Origin: Chryseotalea sp. WA131a
GTDB lineage: Bacteria; Bacteroidota; Bacteroidia; Cytophagales; Cyclobacteriaceae
DNA: 64,000 bases
NCBI GenBank assembly: GCA_025370075.1
Contig: CP073016.1
Coordinates: 434,001 to 498,000, forward strand
Direction: 5' to 3'
Part shown: one piece after another, positions 55,201 to 63,932 of the stretch
Layout of the letters: every line of letters starts with the position of its first letter
Numbering within the stretch: position 1 is the first letter of the stretch
Program-made: the position numbers and the translations under genes
The notes under the pieces: model-generated
Database searches by the model: none
Told to the model about the DNA's origin: nothing
The model's input: the letters and a program-made list of their open reading frames with translations, nothing else

Positions 55201-56109
55201 AAAGTTAAAGAACGTACGGCTGCACTTAAAACGTTGAACGAAATACTAAAGCAAGAGAATGAAGAAAAAGAAAAACGCGAAGCCGAATTGGTGGCGGCCA
55301 ACGAGCAACTTGCTATTCAAAATATAGAAAGAGAAAAAAGAGGAACGGAGTTAGTAACTGCTAACCAAGAGCTGGAATCGTTTACGTATGTAGCTAGTCA
55401 CGATTTGCAAGAGCCCCTGCGCAAGATACAGACGTTTGCTAAAATGATCGAGGAGAAAGAAGGGGCTACTCTTAGTGAAACAGGCAAAGACTATTTTCAG
55501 CGTATGGGCAATGCAGCCAACCGTATGCAAGTCCTTATTGATGATTTGCTTTCCTATTCACGCAACAACACCAAGGTGCATAAGTTTGAAAACGATGACC
55601 TCACGAAAATTGTACAGGAAGTTATTACTGATTTCAAAGAGACAATTGAAGAAAAGAAAGCAACTCTTGAAACGGGTGATCTTGGCACGGCTAATGTTAT
55701 TCCTTTTCAGTTTCGTCAGCTCATTCAGAACCTAATTGGCAATGCGCTCAAGTTTTCCAGCAGCAAAAGGTTACCCCACATTATTATTAAGAGTGAAATG
55801 CTAAAAGGGAGTAATATTCCCAATAAAACGGAATTTGCTCAAGGAAAAATACTGTCAGAATCAATCTATCATCATATTTCTGTAGCTGACAATGGTATTG
55901 GCTTTGAACCAAAATTTGAAAAAAAGATTTTTGATTTGTTCCAAAGGCTTCATGGAAAAGAGGTGTATGCAGGAACGGGAATTGGCTTAGCCATTGTGAA
56001 GAAAATTGTAGAGAACCACAATGGCATCATAACTGCAAAGGGTGAACTAGATAAGGGTGCCACGTTTGACGTCTATTTCCCTGAACTTGGTGCTAACAAT
56101 AGTATTTAA
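52207..56109 (+). CDS. CheB-CheR-PAS-histidine kinase fusion
   Basis: 1300 residues starting with GTG. CheB methylesterase-like N-terminus: GIGASAGGLDAF, HLDPNHES and SGTASDGTFG as the Ser-His-Asp triad. CheR-like methyltransferase: YKKSTIRRRILRRM and WVAGCSTGEEAYS (about 321). A helical coiled coil rich in ELQSANEELLSSSEE follows, then two PAS domains (about 740 and 880), then HisKA with phosphorylatable His in SHDLQEPLRKIQTF (about 1063) and an HATPase_c domain (LIGNALKFS, DNGIGF, GTGIGLAIVKKI). It is a soluble sensor kinase; the receiver protein encoded upstream is its likely partner. Confidence 0.95.
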   Translation: MKRNTKPTKVLSSNFFPVVGIGASAGGLDAFKKLLKAIPENSGMAYVLVQHLDPNHESLLPDLLQKVTVIPVLEITDDIRVEPNHIYVIPSNKMMVANDGVLQLTMRPLKNKNERNLPIDLFFTSLAEVHQSHAIGVVLSGTASDGTFGLKAIKDHGGLTFAQDEKSAAYGSMPNSAVQAGVVDFVLSPEKIPSKIIELTKSINGLGHEAEITTSSDEDTFRQIILLLRIRRGTDFTYYKKSTIRRRILRRMALSKREALSDYLKYLRENKTEQDGLYQDMLIPVTSFFRDQKCFDNLTKIVFPLITKNKKVGEPIRVWVAGCSTGEEAYSIAICLEEFFGDQKETYQIFATDINEQCIAKARTGIYTKKEIEKLTVQQLNQFFTKKDGNYQINKTIRDTFVFAVHNFLKDPPFGKMDLISCRNVFIYMEPYLQKKALTPFHYALNKKGFLLLGKSETISGVTDLFASADKTDKLFTRKDVPSKLTHSASRQSEHYLADLTLNLRNEPPRTDFQKTADDIILGKYTPVGVVVNEALDIVHFRGSTGNYLEQAPGKPSYQVLKMAKHGLAFELRNLLHKAKKENKSVAKNNIPFKIDGHPNQITIEVISLPNIVEPHYLILFHDGSAAPQQPKLNGKKAFKVKADQKDKRIEQLGNELAQTHEDMRSITEDQEAAIEELQSANEELLSSSEEAQSLNEELETSKEELQSTNEELIVVNQELINLNEHLTEAKEYAEAIIATIREPLLVLDNTLRVKTANQAYYTAFNVKETQVEGKLIYELDNQRWNIQALKKLLETILPEKSVFNDFEIKQTFSTIGERIMLLNAREIIKANSEEKLILLAIKDITDRKNHERQIQELLHRFQSMVAQAPVSICIIRKEGYYVELANDAYLQLLNRGREFVNKPLFESIPELIPQGFKDLLDEVMRTGVPFYADEMEVPFIRKDRKESGFFSFCYQPLVEQDGSISGVIAVGYEVTEQVIAKRKNLEDQAIRSAELEEKVKERTAALKTLNEILKQENEEKEKREAELVAANEQLAIQNIEREKRGTELVTANQELESFTYVASHDLQEPLRKIQTFAKMIEEKEGATLSETGKDYFQRMGNAANRMQVLIDDLLSYSRNNTKVHKFENDDLTKIVQEVITDFKETIEEKKATLETGDLGTANVIPFQFRQLIQNLIGNALKFSSSKRLPHIIIKSEMLKGSNIPNKTEFAQGKILSESIYHHISVADNGIGFEPKFEKKIFDLFQRLHGKEVYAGTGIGLAIVKKIVENHNGIITAKGELDKGATFDVYFPELGANNSI

Positions 56110-56387
56110 GTATGATCAAACTATAGAACTTTGTAAACAAGAGTATCTGTTATCAAACCAAGAACGAAGGCAAGCGAAGCATGCTACCTAAGAGACTTTC
56201 CTCTCGGTATCTGCATTACCCTCAAATACACTAGAAATATGGAAATGACGGGGAGATAATTCCATATGCTGATGGACGTACGCTACGCATTCTTTGCTGA
56301 TACTGAAATCTACCCGTGGTGTCCTAGATGTAGTATTTGCTCAATAATATTTACCTTAGATGCCAATCTGGAATTGCGTTAACTTTC

Positions 56388-57560
56388 ATGACGAAGAACA
56401 TATTTAAAAATACACAGCCTGTTTTTACAAATCAAAATTGCGTTCGTTTAGTAAAAGGTGGAAGAGCCTATTTTGAATTGCTTGAAAACATGATTGATCA
56501 AGCAAAAGATTCCATTAGCTTTCAAATCTATATTTTTGATGAAGATGCAACAGGTAAGACCATTGCCACCGCTTTAATAAGGGCTGCCAAACGAAACGTG
56601 TCAGTACATCTATTGATCGATGGTTACGCGTCACAAAACTTTTCAACTGAATTGGTTAATGAAATGAAAAGTGTTGGAATCCATTTTAAATGGTTTACTT
56701 CCTTTATCAAAAATAAAAAGGTGTATTTGGGCAGGCGCCTTCATCATAAAATTGTGGTAGTCGATAGCTTTCGAAGTTTGGTTGGAGGTCTAAACATTAG
56801 CGATCGATACAACGATTTTCCAGAAAGTGTAGCTTGGTTGGATTGGGCTGTTTATTCTGAAGGGGAAGTTTCTGAAGAATTGGAGTTGGTTTGTAAGAAA
56901 CGAATGATGGATTATTCTCTCCGCTTTCAAAACCATCGCACCCCAACCGTCAACCTAAGCAATAAGCAGACTTGTTCAATCAAAGTAAATATAAATGATT
57001 GGGGTGCACGCAAATCAGACGTTACCAAGAGTTACTTGGCCATGTTGAAGAGAGCATCTTCTCGTGTCATCATTATGTCTCCTTATTTTTTACCAGGGCA
57101 TTCTTTTCGAAGAAAACTTCGACAAGCTACGCAGCGAGGCGTTAGCGTGCAGGTGATATTGACAGGAATTTCGGATGTGTTGTTGGCGAAACTCGCTGAA
57201 CGATACTTATACGATTGGCTCATGCGCTATAATATTCAAATTTATGAATATCAGCGCAGCGTGTTGCATGGAAAGATTGCCACCTGCGATAGCAAATGGG
57301 CAACCGTGGGTTCTTATAATGTCAATAACTTAAGTGCGTATGCAAGCATTGAGCTAAACTTGGAAATTTTGAATGATGCATTTGTGCTACAGACAGAAGG
57401 AACTTTAGAAACTATTATCGAAACCGAATGTGTTCAAATTACAAAAGATTCCTACCAACGGGAAATAAATTTTGCCAAGCGCGTTTTACAAGGGATTGCT
57501 TACAATCTTTTGCGGTTTATGCTTGTGTTATTCACGTTTAGAAAAAGTCAGCAGGAATAG
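56388..57560 (+). CDS. Phospholipase D / cardiolipin synthase-like protein
   Basis: 390 residues from the ATG at 56388. Two HKD motifs: HHKIVVVDSFRSLVGGLN (about 116) and HGKIATCDSKWATVGSYN (about 292), spaced as in bacterial cardiolipin synthases. The region IQIYEYQRSVLHGK resembles the ClsB-type. It has no N-terminal membrane helix, unlike ClsA, but a C-terminal hydrophobic segment (LRFMLVLFTF). Likely joins phosphatidylglycerol molecules, or acts on other phosphodiesters. Confidence 0.85.
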   Translation: MTKNIFKNTQPVFTNQNCVRLVKGGRAYFELLENMIDQAKDSISFQIYIFDEDATGKTIATALIRAAKRNVSVHLLIDGYASQNFSTELVNEMKSVGIHFKWFTSFIKNKKVYLGRRLHHKIVVVDSFRSLVGGLNISDRYNDFPESVAWLDWAVYSEGEVSEELELVCKKRMMDYSLRFQNHRTPTVNLSNKQTCSIKVNINDWGARKSDVTKSYLAMLKRASSRVIIMSPYFLPGHSFRRKLRQATQRGVSVQVILTGISDVLLAKLAERYLYDWLMRYNIQIYEYQRSVLHGKIATCDSKWATVGSYNVNNLSAYASIELNLEILNDAFVLQTEGTLETIIETECVQITKDSYQREINFAKRVLQGIAYNLLRFMLVLFTFRKSQQE

Positions 57561-57638
57561 GTGAAGGCACTTCGGCAGCATTTTAAGAATAGATAATCCC
57601 CTTAAGAGTTCCCTGCCAAAAAAATAAGTAAAGGCTCG

Positions 57639-58649
57639 TTAATCACCCCCCATTCGTTTGACCAACGACTTTAGTGATACCCAATTCCATTCAGCAAACC
57701 GTCCACGTTGCACAACCAACAGATTTTCAGTTGGCTTTTCTAAATAATAATGAAACGTGAAGCGGGTGGATGTTTTTTCCCAGCCTCCAATTCGGCCAAA
57801 CCTCAGATCATTAAAGATCAAGCCATCACTTAATTTCTCTGCGGTATAGTATCCATTTGAAAATTGTAATAAATTCTTCACCTCAGAATTTTGTAAAAGG
57901 CCATTTAGCAACCACTGCTTGCGATCGAAATAAGTAAAATGAATACCTGCTGAGTGATCAAGGATCGATCGATAGCCAATGTAATAGCCGGAGTCGCTCT
58001 TGGCTACACAGTACCATAATAAATTATTAAGTGCTGTGGGTGTTGTAATATACCCTTCATAGGATATTTTTTGATTTTTTAGGGAACTCTCCACTTGCTG
58101 ATTGATGGATAATTTATTTTTTATACAAAAGCCTAAATAAAAGAAGCTCAAAAGCAAAGCCCCGCTTGCCCAAAATTTTCTGTTGGGATGACTGCCACGC
58201 AAGATCAATAGTGCAATACATGAAATGCCCAATCCCACGGAAAAAAGAGGATCAATAACAAAGATTACATTAAACGAAAAGCGCTGGTTACTGAACGGCT
58301 CCAGCCATCCAATGCCATAGGCATTCAAGCTGTCAATCAATAAGTGTGTAAATATTTCCAATCCGATAAACATCATCCAATGTGTAAGTCCAAAATTATC
58401 TATTCGTCTCCACCGGTGGGCACAATATGCGATAACAAGCGACATGAGTACAGCAAAGAGAAATGAATGACTAATGCCCCGATGGAATAGAATATTCTCA
58501 GTGGGAGACAAAAACAATCCAGCTATGATATCAATATCCGGCAGGCTTTGATAAACGGCACCCACTAGCATAGCACGTTTGCCCATTACCTTTCCGGCAT
58601 AGGCTTGACCTATTAATGCGCCAAGGGCTATGTGCGTCAATGAATCCAT
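57639..58649 (-). CDS. YdjM-like membrane-bound metal-dependent hydrolase
   Basis: 336 residues from the ATG at 58649 (MDSLTHIALGALIGQAYAG); the frame extends upstream to 58736. Metal-binding residues are in the motifs DSLTHIALG, PDIDIIAG and RGISHSFLF plus FTHLLIDSLNAYG. Several membrane helices follow, then a soluble part. The family is predicted to be a membrane hydrolase with an unknown substrate, in some bacteria regulated by LexA. Confidence 0.85.
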   Translation of the reverse strand: MDSLTHIALGALIGQAYAGKVMGKRAMLVGAVYQSLPDIDIIAGLFLSPTENILFHRGISHSFLFAVLMSLVIAYCAHRWRRIDNFGLTHWMMFIGLEIFTHLLIDSLNAYGIGWLEPFSNQRFSFNVIFVIDPLFSVGLGISCIALLILRGSHPNRKFWASGALLLSFFYLGFCIKNKLSINQQVESSLKNQKISYEGYITTPTALNNLLWYCVAKSDSGYYIGYRSILDHSAGIHFTYFDRKQWLLNGLLQNSEVKNLLQFSNGYYTAEKLSDGLIFNDLRFGRIGGWEKTSTRFTFHYYLEKPTENLLVVQRGRFAEWNWVSLKSLVKRMGGD

Positions 58650-58796
58650 ATTGTGTAACCGAGTTGTAAATATACCAGATTTGCAAATGATCTTTGTCAG
58701 GCAATTTCTCACACTTGTGTAGAATTTTCTACTCAACTGTTAAGGATAAGTCACGATTAAAGAGCGCATCAAATCGATTCGAGAAGCATCAGTATC

Positions 58797-59009
58797 TTGT
58801 GCATGCTAATGGCCGTTTTTGTTTTGTTGTTTGTAGGGTTAGGAGCAGCGTGGTGGTTGGGCGAATCACTCCATAACATGAAACTTGGATTCTTTATGGT
58901 GAGTGGGATTTATCTCCTTCTATTCATTGGGGTGCTCATTGCCTCCCGAAAACTGATTATCCCACGTATCCGAGATGCCATCATTAAAAAGATTTATGAA
59001 CAAGATTAG
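58797..59009 (+). CDS. Holin-like membrane protein, possibly truncated at the N-terminus
   Basis: 70 residues from a TTG (the ATG is at 58803). It has two membrane helices separated by a short loop (MLMAVFVLLFVGLGAAWWLG, then LGFFMVSGIYLLLFIGVLIA) and a basic tail IIPRIRDAIIKKIYEQD. It resembles the phage-holin-like family of Bacteroidota, which normally starts with about 35 more residues. In another frame the upstream bases read ERIKSIREASVS, so a frameshift is possible. Confidence 0.5.
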   Translation: MCMLMAVFVLLFVGLGAAWWLGESLHNMKLGFFMVSGIYLLLFIGVLIASRKLIIPRIRDAIIKKIYEQD

Positions 59010-59328
59010 CAACTATACTGAATTGATGGCCGAGCAAAAGCTGATAGAGGCAAGAATTGCTGAACAAAAAGCGATTCTCAACAAAGGTATTTCGGCCTTA
59101 AAAGACAAGGTAGAGCCATTTTTGTATCTATTGCCCATTCTAAACATCTTTAAAAAGAAAGACAGCAACACCTCTCTGTTAAAGTTCGCCACCTCTGCCG
59201 GAATTGATTTATTGGTAGGACAAAAGTTTTTGTCTAAATCAAATTGGTTGATGCGATTGATTGTGCCCATGCTCGTAAAAACATTCTCTTCGAAAGCAAT
59301 TGTTGGACGAGGGGAGGATAAATTGTAA
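58996..59328 (+). CDS. Small helical protein associated with holin-like gene
   Basis: 110 residues from the ATG at 58996, overlapping the previous gene by 14 bp. An amphipathic helix (LMAEQKLIEARIAEQKAILNK) and a C-terminal hydrophobic helix (LMRLIVPMLVKTF) are visible. It likely works with the holin-like gene. No function is known. Confidence 0.55.
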   Translation: MNKISNYTELMAEQKLIEARIAEQKAILNKGISALKDKVEPFLYLLPILNIFKKKDSNTSLLKFATSAGIDLLVGQKFLSKSNWLMRLIVPMLVKTFSSKAIVGRGEDKL

Positions 59329-59431
59329 AACGTAGAGTAGTATGTTTCTTAATTAGCAATAAAGAAATAAACTATTTCACTTTCCACGTTCCGAATCTAT
59401 TGAATGGGTAAATCACTTTTGTAAGAGAAGG

Positions 59432-59462
59432 AAAAAAAGATACCGTTTCCAGTATCTTTTTT
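59432..59462. terminator. Bidirectional terminator
   Basis: AAAAAAAGATAC, 8-nt loop, GTATCTTTTTT: a 10-11 bp stem with T tracts in both directions. It serves the + strand small genes and the minus-strand CsbD gene, whose stop is at 59468. Confidence 0.7.
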
Positions 59463-59467
59463 AGAAA

Positions 59468-59653
59468 CTATAATGCGGAAATTATTTTATGCAATTCGTC
59501 TTTTGTTTTTCCCAGTTTTACTTGAAGCTTTCCCATCATTTCTTCTTTTTTGCCTTCGGCAAACATTAAGTCGTTGTCAGTCAGCATGGCAAACTTTTTT
59601 TTAAGTTTTCCTTTCTGTTCGTTCCAGTTTCCTTTCACTTCTGTTGTGTTCAT
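59468..59653 (-). CDS. CsbD-family stress protein
   Basis: 61 residues with the CsbD signature EVKGNWNEQKGKLKKKFAML and LTDNDLMFAEGKKEEMMGKLQ. Small hydrophilic cytosolic protein, often induced by general stress. The function is unknown. Confidence 0.85.
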   Translation of the reverse strand: MNTTEVKGNWNEQKGKLKKKFAMLTDNDLMFAEGKKEEMMGKLQVKLGKTKDELHKIISAL

Positions 59654-59727
59654 TGTTATTGGTTTTAAAATCCCGCATCTGGCGGTTCAGCTATAAATAA
59701 AATCTTTTATCGACCTGTACTTGTTAA

Positions 59728-60321
59728 TTAAAAAGTGACTTCTTGATGCTTTATTGGTTCACATCCCTCGCTTGATTTAGGAGTGATGGCGTGAATCAAT
59801 TCCACCTCACACGCGATTGACACTTCCTCGCCCACCATCATTCCACCCGTTTCGATAGTTGCGTTCCAGTTTAGACCCCAATCACTTCGGTTGATTTTTC
59901 CTGTTAGCGTAAAACCAGCCCTTTCATTTCCCCAAGGATCTTTTATGATCCCTCCAAATTCAACCTCTAGTTTTACGTTTTTGGTTACACCAATCATCAT
60001 GAGTTCACCCCAAAGTTCATGGATGCCATCTGCCCCTTTTTTTGCAATTGTGCTTGACGTAAAGGTGATTTGCTTATGCCTCTCAAGATCAAAAAACTCC
60101 GAACTTTTTAAATGATCATCTCTCTTTTGGTCGCCAGTGGATATGGAGGATACATCTATCCATAGATTGATTTCGGCCGTTGTGAAATCTTTGCCCGTTG
60201 TAAATATGTTCGCATCAAAAACTTTAAACGAGCCTTTTACAGAGGCAATCATCAGATGCCGCACTTTAAATGAGATTTCGCTATGCGATTGGTCAACAGT
60301 CCATTTAATTTCTTTTGTCAT
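59728..60321 (-). CDS. YceI-family protein
   Basis: 197 residues starting TKEIKWTVDQSHSEISFKVRHLM, with the lipocalin-like YceI fold: EINLWIDVSSISTGDQKRDDHLKSSEFFD and ITFTSSTIAKKG, GELMMIGVTKNVKLEVEFGG and GLNWNATIETGGMMVGEEVSI. Family members bind polyisoprenoids. There is no signal peptide, so it would be cytosolic here. Confidence 0.88.
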   Translation of the reverse strand: MTKEIKWTVDQSHSEISFKVRHLMIASVKGSFKVFDANIFTTGKDFTTAEINLWIDVSSISTGDQKRDDHLKSSEFFDLERHKQITFTSSTIAKKGADGIHELWGELMMIGVTKNVKLEVEFGGIIKDPWGNERAGFTLTGKINRSDWGLNWNATIETGGMMVGEEVSIACEVELIHAITPKSSEGCEPIKHQEVTF

Positions 60322-60545
60322 TATGTTTTATTTTAAAGTTCTCGTTTAATAATTATGTCGTTACCTAAATGCCTGTATTGGGTCTCATAAATCCGCCTCA
60401 ATACTGGCTTAATCGAAACCAGCGCGCCTGACTACGCATCAAATGTGGTACTGTTTACTTAGTTGAGTATTACAGAATTCTTCAGATTGGTTACATGATT
60501 CGCATATACCGAGCAGGTATTGGTCGATATTCATAACTTGTAGCC

Positions 60546-60999
60546 ATGTTATCGACAGACACTAATCGTCTTGCTTCATTTTGGAATTTGTCCAAAGAAG
60601 ATGCCCTCAATAAAATTTCAAGTTCTACTACTGGGCTTACGTCCTTTTGGCAAGAAAAAGGAGCAACAAATTCAGTAGAGGCGTTGTTAAAAATGGTGCA
60701 AATAAAATGTCTCGTTCTGCGGACGAGAAAGAAGTAGAGGTACAGATTGAGAATCTAGTTTTAGATGATGTTACCTTGCTGTCTGCAGGATATGTAGTAC
60801 CAGCAGGCTGTTTGTTGATGGAGTCTAAAGATCTCTATATTGATGAAGCTGCGTTTACGGGCGAAACTTTTCCTGTAGAAAAAATTGTGTTGTAGTTTCG
60901 GCAAATGCTCCGTTAGCGAAGAGAACCAATTCGCTCTTGATGGGTTCGAATGTCCTCAAAGGCAAAGCAAAAGCCTTGGTAATGGCCACAGGCCCCCAA
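60546..60999 (+). pseudogene. Remnant of an MgtA-type P-type ATPase
   Basis: Segments of one gene in different frames: LASFWNLSKEDALNKISSS (N-terminus), then ALLKMVQIKCLVLR, VEVQIENLVLDDVTLLSAGY and IDEAAFTGETFPVEK (A domain), and APLAKRTNSLLMGSNVLKG. The region for the first membrane helices is missing, and the conserved GDVVPAD reads GYVVPAG. The 3' end is cut off by the convergent intact P-type ATPase gene. Confidence 0.75.
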
Positions 61000-61001
61000 G
61001 T

Positions 61002-63506
61002 TTATATCGGCTTTGTTTTTCTTTTTCTCCACTTCACCAACTCAAACCACACTACCGATACAAACCCAACTACTATGCTCATACCTAGCTGCGACAAATT
61101 CAGTTGTTCAAATTCAAAGAATTTGGTCAAAGGTTTTACGTACAGTAAAAGGGCAGTCAATAAAATGGTTACACCGATGATCAATGGAACTAGATTGTTT
61201 TTGTATTTCATCGTAGCACTAATTGAATAGTAAAATGAGCGGTTGACCAATGTTAAAAATATATTGGCCGTCACTAACGCAGCAAAAACCATTGTCCTTG
61301 TGTGCGGCTCACTATATCCCTGGTTCACCGCGTATTGATAGATGAACAATGTTCCTAAGGTTATCACCAATCCTTGAATGATGCTGGTAGTTAATTCTTT
61401 CCAACTGAAAAATGTAGTGGTGAAGGGCCTCGGTTTTTGAACCATGGTATTTTTCTCCATGGGTTCGTTTTCATAAATAATAGAGCAGGTAGGTCCCATG
61501 ATCAGCTCTAAAAAGATAATATGGATAGGCGAAAATATATTGGGATAAATCCATCCCAATGCCAACGGAATAAAAACGGTAAGAATGATGGGTATATGAA
61601 TGGAAATAACAAATTGAATGGCTTTTTTGAGATTGCCATAGATTTTTCTACCCATCGCCACGGCATCAACCATTTTAGAGAGGTCATCTTCTAAGAGAAC
61701 CAACGAAGCGGCTTGTTTGGCAATCTCCGTTCCTTTTTTTCCCATCGCTATGCCAATATGTGCGGCCTTTAGTGCGGGGCCATCATTGACACCATCACCT
61801 GTCATGGCCACAATTTGATTTTTTGCTTTCAGCGCATTAATGATCTTAAGTTTTGCGTCAGGAAACATCCGCACAAATACGCTCGTACTTAAAACTACTT
61901 CTTGTAATTCAGACTCTGGCAATTTTATGAGTTCATCGCCTGTAATGCTCTTTTCAAAGCCTTTAAATTCAACTTGTTTTGCAATGGCCAATGTGGTGGC
62001 TGAATTATCGCCTGTAATAATTTTTACGGCAATGCCAGCTTTATAGAAATTTTCTAGCACGGCCTTAATATTTTTCTTTGGCGGATCAGAAAATGCCACA
62101 AGACCCTTGAATGCAAATTGAAATTCTTGTTGAGCATTAGGAAAATTGTTATCCTTAAGATTTGCTTCTCCAACCGCTAATAATCGGTATCCATCGCTGG
62201 CCAGTGTTTTTATGGCTTCTTCAATCTGTTGTTTCTGAATTACAGTAAGTTTGGATAACGCCATTAATGCCTCCGGTGCACCCTTGGCAGCAATAATGCG
62301 GTTGCTCGAGTCATTTTCAAAAATGTGTGTCATCATCGGAGGTTTTCCTCCTAACGGATATTCATGAACCATTTTATAATGAGGCCTTTCATCTGCAGCC
62401 ATTGAGGTTGTGTATGCTTGATGAATGGCTACCTCCATCGGGTCAAATGGAATCGGTTCACTCGCCCACATGGCCAAGCGGATGAGTGCTCTATCATCGT
62501 CATTGAATTTTTCTTCTGGATTCGAAATGGAATTGGTAGAGAGCACAAAGAGTTTTGCTAGGCTCATTTTATTCTCGGTTATCGTACCTGTTTTGTCCGT
62601 ACAGATAACCGAAGCACTGCCCAAGGTCTCCACTGTTTTCATTTGCTTTACCACAATGCCCATCTTCATCATTCGCCATGCACCCAGTGCCATAAATGTG
62701 GTGAACGCAATTGGAATTTCCTCAGGTAAAATACTCATGGCTAACGTAAGCGCTTGTAACAAGCTACCCAGTACATTGTAGGAATGGAAGTAGTTTATTG
62801 CCCAAACGATAAGGAAGATAGCACCACCAACAATGGCCATCTTCTTTACGAAATTGTTTATTTGCAATTCAAGAGGCGTCTTCTCTTCCTTTATTTCCTC
62901 CAAACTTTTTCCTATTTTACCTAGCTTAGTTTGGCTACCGATAGCGGTGATGGTGGCAATCGCTAACCCACTAGCCACCGTTGTTCCTTGATAGATTAAC
63001 TTGTTTTCTGCTGTTTCGTCTTTGTGGACAGATAATGCTTCACCCGTCAGTATAGACTCATTTGCCGAAAAATCATTGGCGTGCACAATTAATCCATCTG
63101 CAGCGATAGCTGATCCTTCTTCAACGACTAAACTATCGCCCACTACTAGTTCTTCACTCTTTATCTCTTCTGTTTTTCCATTGCGAATGACTTTACACTT
63201 GGGTTGGGTAAAGTCTTTCAATTTCTCTAATGCATTTCTACTTCTGGAATCTTGAAAAGAGGAAATGAGTGAAACCAGTACGATCGCAGAGGCGAGGAAG
63301 ATCCCATCGGTAGTTTTTCCGCTGATGAAGTAAATGGAAGAGGCCACCAATAACAGAATAATCATTGGGTCCTTCGCATACTTAGCCAAAGCACTAAGAA
63401 ATCTATTTTCTTTTTTATACTCTGCTTTGTTGAGGCCAAATTTCTTTCTCGACTCAAGAACTTGGTCTGCCGTTAGGCCTTGTATATTGAAATGATTTGT
63501 TGGCAT
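61002..63506 (-). CDS. P-type cation-transporting ATPase (Ca2+-type)
   Basis: 834 residues. N-terminal Cation_ATPase_N region, then the A domain with TGEALSVH (about 155), phosphorylation Asp in ICTDKTGTITENKMS (about 302), N domain KGAPEALM, P domain GDGVNDGPALKAAHIGIAMG (about 571) and five to six C-terminal membrane helices. The HFNIQGLTADQVLESRKKFGLN start and the lack of a metal-binding HMA domain point to calcium or another divalent cation. Complete; it is convergent with the MgtA-type remnant. Confidence 0.92.
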   Translation of the reverse strand: MPTNHFNIQGLTADQVLESRKKFGLNKAEYKKENRFLSALAKYAKDPMIILLLVASSIYFISGKTTDGIFLASAIVLVSLISSFQDSRSRNALEKLKDFTQPKCKVIRNGKTEEIKSEELVVGDSLVVEEGSAIAADGLIVHANDFSANESILTGEALSVHKDETAENKLIYQGTTVASGLAIATITAIGSQTKLGKIGKSLEEIKEEKTPLELQINNFVKKMAIVGGAIFLIVWAINYFHSYNVLGSLLQALTLAMSILPEEIPIAFTTFMALGAWRMMKMGIVVKQMKTVETLGSASVICTDKTGTITENKMSLAKLFVLSTNSISNPEEKFNDDDRALIRLAMWASEPIPFDPMEVAIHQAYTTSMAADERPHYKMVHEYPLGGKPPMMTHIFENDSSNRIIAAKGAPEALMALSKLTVIQKQQIEEAIKTLASDGYRLLAVGEANLKDNNFPNAQQEFQFAFKGLVAFSDPPKKNIKAVLENFYKAGIAVKIITGDNSATTLAIAKQVEFKGFEKSITGDELIKLPESELQEVVLSTSVFVRMFPDAKLKIINALKAKNQIVAMTGDGVNDGPALKAAHIGIAMGKKGTEIAKQAASLVLLEDDLSKMVDAVAMGRKIYGNLKKAIQFVISIHIPIILTVFIPLALGWIYPNIFSPIHIIFLELIMGPTCSIIYENEPMEKNTMVQKPRPFTTTFFSWKELTTSIIQGLVITLGTLFIYQYAVNQGYSEPHTRTMVFAALVTANIFLTLVNRSFYYSISATMKYKNNLVPLIIGVTILLTALLLYVKPLTKFFEFEQLNLSQLGMSIVVGFVSVVWFELVKWRKRKTKPI

Positions 63507-63932
63507 GGTTTGAGCATCTATTGCATCGATCTAACTGATCAACTGTTTGTTGCTAGAAATAAGTTGCCCCCTTTTTATGTAGTCAATAAATGTATGCATA
63601 AACCAATGTTTACTGTATTCGAGCAAGATACAAAATCCTTACCAATGCCCGTTTACCCAAGCAACCCCTCTTCTTGATTTTCTCCAATAACCTGGGCTAT
63701 AAGCTCTCCCTCTTCGTGGCATTGCCCACTAGCCATTGCGCTGCACATAGTTGCGCGAAGGTCTTTCATATACCCAGCCATCCATTGACCCAAATAGGTA
63801 CAGTGCTCGGTTGCTGAGGCCTTGGCATTTGTACCTGAACAGGTTCTAATGATACATAATCTAGTTGGCAACTGACACAGATAATATTACAGCCAATAAA
63901 CTGAGCGATAGGGAAGGTCTCCTAGTTTTCAA
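63507..63932. other. Intergenic region, no gene supported
   Basis: Reading frames of 60-70 codons exist on both strands but show no family features or signal sequences. The stretch 63653-63871 on the minus strand has seven Cys and Met-rich parts, but the pattern does not match the copper-binding family next to it. Confidence 0.4.

Noticed and set aside
63653..63871. 72-codon Cys-containing frame on the minus strand
   Set aside because: Cys spacing does not match the neighbouring copper-binding family; no start signal or conserved motif.
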